DNA from: Xestospongia bergquistia
Lineage: Eukaryota > Porifera > Demospongiae > Haplosclerida > Petrosiidae
Length of the DNA stretch: 64,000 bases
Reading direction: 5' to 3'
Assembly (NCBI GenBank): GCA_963965975.1
Contig: OZ014423.1
Location: forward strand, 5,110,301-5,174,300
Below the pieces are notes generated by a model, which was not told the DNA's origin, did no database searches, and saw nothing but the letters and a program-made list of their open reading frames with translations. Below, one piece after another: positions 61,579 to 64,000 of the stretch (positions within the stretch are counted from its first letter, which is position 1; every line of letters begins with the position of its first letter). A program made the translations under genes and the position numbers.

Positions 61579-63367
61579 ATGTCTAGTGTATTAATTCTAT
61601 CACTGCTTGTGCTATTTTTGTATAGAGCTCAGGCAATACCTTTGACAGGATTGCTTGAATTTGGTACGGGGACCAATGACTCTTCTTTGCCAACTGGTGA
61701 TGATGAAACTGTTCGAGCTGTTCTTGCAAATAAATTTGGCTTCTATGGATCTAACTACATTAATCTTTTTGTAAGTTTACATAAGAACTACAAACACACA
61801 TATATGTATTTATCTTTGCATTATTACATTCTATCAGATATCTACTAATGGAGCCATTTCACTAGGAGATGAGCTGTCAACAGTTGTAACTGTTCCATTC
61901 CCCCTTTCAAATGACGAACCCCTCATTGCTCCCTTTTTTGCTGATGTAGACACTCGTGGTAATGGTACAGTCTGGTATCGTGTTAGCACTACCAGTCAAG
62001 ATATTGCCTTTGCTGAAGGACAAATTAGACATGCTTTTGCAGCATACTCAACATTCACTCCAACAACAGTTGTTGTCGTTACCTGGGATGCTGTGGGGTA
62101 TTATAGGAGAAATACTGATAAGGTAAGTAGTCTGTTTATTGTTATATATATTAGTCAATTTATGAAAATATGCTTTCCTTTAGTGACTATAGGCATGAGA
62201 GTTTATTTAATTTAATAAATAGTTGTATCAATTAGGTGTTGACTACAATTAAATCATATTTAATAATCTTAATTAGTTATGGATGTTTTTTACTTTGACA
62301 GACCAATACATTTCAATGTATTCTAGCCTGGAATAACTACATGTCATTCACTATATTCCATTATGTTGAAGACCTTCAATGGACAACTGGAGATATCAAT
62401 GGTGGAACGAATGGTCTTGGAGGAGAAGAAGCTCAAGTTGGATTTAACTCTGGTGGCGGAAGCCATTTTTCTTTACCAGAATCACAAACACCTAATGTCT
62501 TGATGTTGGATACAACAAGTAATGTTCGATTACCTGGTGTGTGGGTTTTTCAAGTAGATGGCTCCAATATCACATCTGGAGCAAGTAAGTCCATTGAATA
62601 TTTCTTTTACATTACTGGAAGTAGATGTTTAAAATTGCTATTGTCAGAACCAATAGTCAAGGTCACTAGTTGTAGTGTTTCTGTTTCAAAACTGGAATGA
62701 TATTGTTTGGTTCTTGTTCTAATTAAGACAACTGTGTTATAATTCTTGTTGCCTTTGATAATAATAGACTTGAAATGAGTGGAACCATTTTCAATAGTAA
62801 ATTTTCCTGAAATGTTTTATTGTTGTTTGTAGTAACTTGGATTGTATAGGAACAGACAAGGAAATAACTACAGTTACTACTGTACATGCATTAGTATGTT
62901 CAACATTAAATTCCAATAAATATCCAACATGGTATCCACGCCAACCTATAGAAAATTACCTTATGTGAGAATTAGACGGTAGCTATCATACTCATTGTCT
63001 CCCACATGTTCATTAATTTTTATTAAATATTTCACTTACAATTTTCAGTATTGAGTGCATAGTCAAATTCACTCATCATTCATAGAATCATAATTTGCCA
63101 ATGAGCATGAAATTGATAGTAACTACAAATAAGAAATATGTAAAATATTTACATTCATTCCTCTTTTTAATCTCTCTGTGTATAGTCATTGATTGTGGTA
63201 CTCCTGACATAAACAGTAATTCCACTGTCATAGCTCCAAATACTACATTTGGAAACAGAGCAGTCTATTCCTGTCGTGTGGGTTTTACACTTCGTGGAGA
63301 CTCTGTTAGAACATGTCAAATTGATGGACAGTGGTCTGGAAATGCTCCCAATTGCACAGGTCAGTGG

Positions 63368-63408
<41 letters not shown>

Positions 63409-63964
63409 TAAGTCTAATATCATCTTTAATATTCAGCTGCTGATTGTGGAATGCCTGACACTCCTGACCCCACTGGTTTAACTGTTACAACCATGTCAAC
63501 TAAATATAATGGAGTTGCTACATATTCCTGCTCAATTGGATATGTACTGGTTGGTACAGCAAATCGAACCTGCCAATCTAACAGTATGTGGTCTGGAGAG
63601 GCACCATCCTGTGAATGTAAGTTGATCATAGCTTACTTTTCACATGGACTGACTGTTACATAATCCCATTCAAGTATCAATATATTCAATAGTTCTTCCA
63701 ATTAGCTTAATAAAACTGAATTTCAGCAGACACCAACAATATCATATTACTGTATTAATAGTCCCATCTTTTCATTAGTGATGAAATGCAGTAAGGCTGA
63801 TTTGATTCCAAGTAATACATCTGTTCTCGCTATTAATGCTCCCAGAGTGACATATAACAGTACGGCTGTGTATTCCTGTCTGCCAGGATACGCTGTAAGA
63901 AATAATGTCAGTCGAACATGTCAAGCTAATGGTGATTGGACAGGAGCAGCCTCTACTTGTGAAA
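61579..63964 (+). CDS. NIDO and Sushi domain protein, 5' part (continues beyond window)
   Basis: Six exons visible: 61579-61770, 61838-62122, 62302-62584, 63186-63359, 63437-63616, 63779-63964, about 433 aa so far. Signal peptide to RAQA, then a NIDO domain over exons 1-3 (ISTNGAISLG, APFFADVDTRGNGTVWYR, VVVVTWDAVGYY, NTFQCILAWN, VGFNSGGG). Each following exon encodes one Sushi domain (VIDCG..., AADCG..., MKCSKAD...) with the same phase-1 boundaries as the Sushi exons of the gene at 14635. The last exon ends at a GTTAGT donor, so more domains follow outside. NIDO occurs in nidogen, Mesh and MUC4-type surface proteins. Note that the gene at 14635 has the rest of that architecture but no NIDO. 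The intron 62585-63185 is long (601 bp) and could hide an exon, though I see none. Confidence 0.85.
63371..63402. repeat. (TA)n microsatellite
   Basis: About 16 TA units in the intron between the first and second Sushi exons. Confidence 0.9.
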
Positions 63965-64000
63965 GTTAGTGAATCTGTCCATCCATCCATCCTTCCATCC

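Overview
This is eukaryotic nuclear DNA. It is AT-rich, nearly every gene is broken by short GT-AG introns (often 45-100 bp), and the genes lie close together. The animal genes CEP290, MRPS21, TOLLIP and a stefin-type cystatin, plus modular secreted proteins (NIDO, IPT, AMOP, VWD, EGF, Sushi, CUB), point to an early-branching metazoan. The domain in the first exon is one I recognise from sponge and cnidarian gene models, so a demosponge of the Amphimedon type is the best guess. That is an inference; no marker in the window settles the species.

Layout. 1-726: last exon of a secreted Cys-rich protein gene that starts left of the window, followed by a decayed partial copy (1201-1490). 1782-13723 (+): CEP290, reconstructed here as 42 in-frame exons encoding about 2175 aa. 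Its 34th intron holds an antisense intronless gene for a polytopic membrane protein (10905-12131). 13821-14317 (+): MRPS21, two exons. 14635-19015 (+): a 14-exon IPT-AMOP-VWD-EGF-Sushi-TM receptor-like protein of the Mesh/SUSD2 type. 19249-19740 (-): a stefin-like gene that keeps the vertebrate intron positions but has lost the QVVAG protease-binding motif. 19998-45476: array A, ten intact two-exon genes plus pseudogenes and relics of a secreted CUB-like family on both strands, including a roughly 6.2 kb tandem duplication (29857-42211). 46036-49405 (+): TOLLIP. 51538-60831 (+): array B, four two-exon genes of a second secreted CUB family, interrupted by a retroelement relic and a TOLLIP pseudogene fragment. 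61579-end (+): a NIDO plus Sushi gene that leaves the window.

The most striking content is the pair of arrays flanking TOLLIP. Families A and B look unrelated at a glance. They share a signal peptide, a short Cys-containing first exon, one phase-2 intron that splits an AAT (Asn) codon at the same place just before an aromatic-x-Cys-Phe motif, and a C-terminal CUB or CUB-like domain. They are best read as one expanded secreted family. Family A adds a conserved RxxR propeptide-processing motif and an acidic Ser-Gly tail that resembles glycosaminoglycan attachment sites. Six A genes have a TATA box at a near-fixed distance from a TGACGTAA-type element. The array shows ongoing birth, death, inversion, gene conversion and tandem duplication, with a short transposon whose empty site is preserved in a paralogous unit. 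What these proteins do cannot be read from the sequence; an extracellular matrix, cell-recognition or host-defence role is only a hypothesis.
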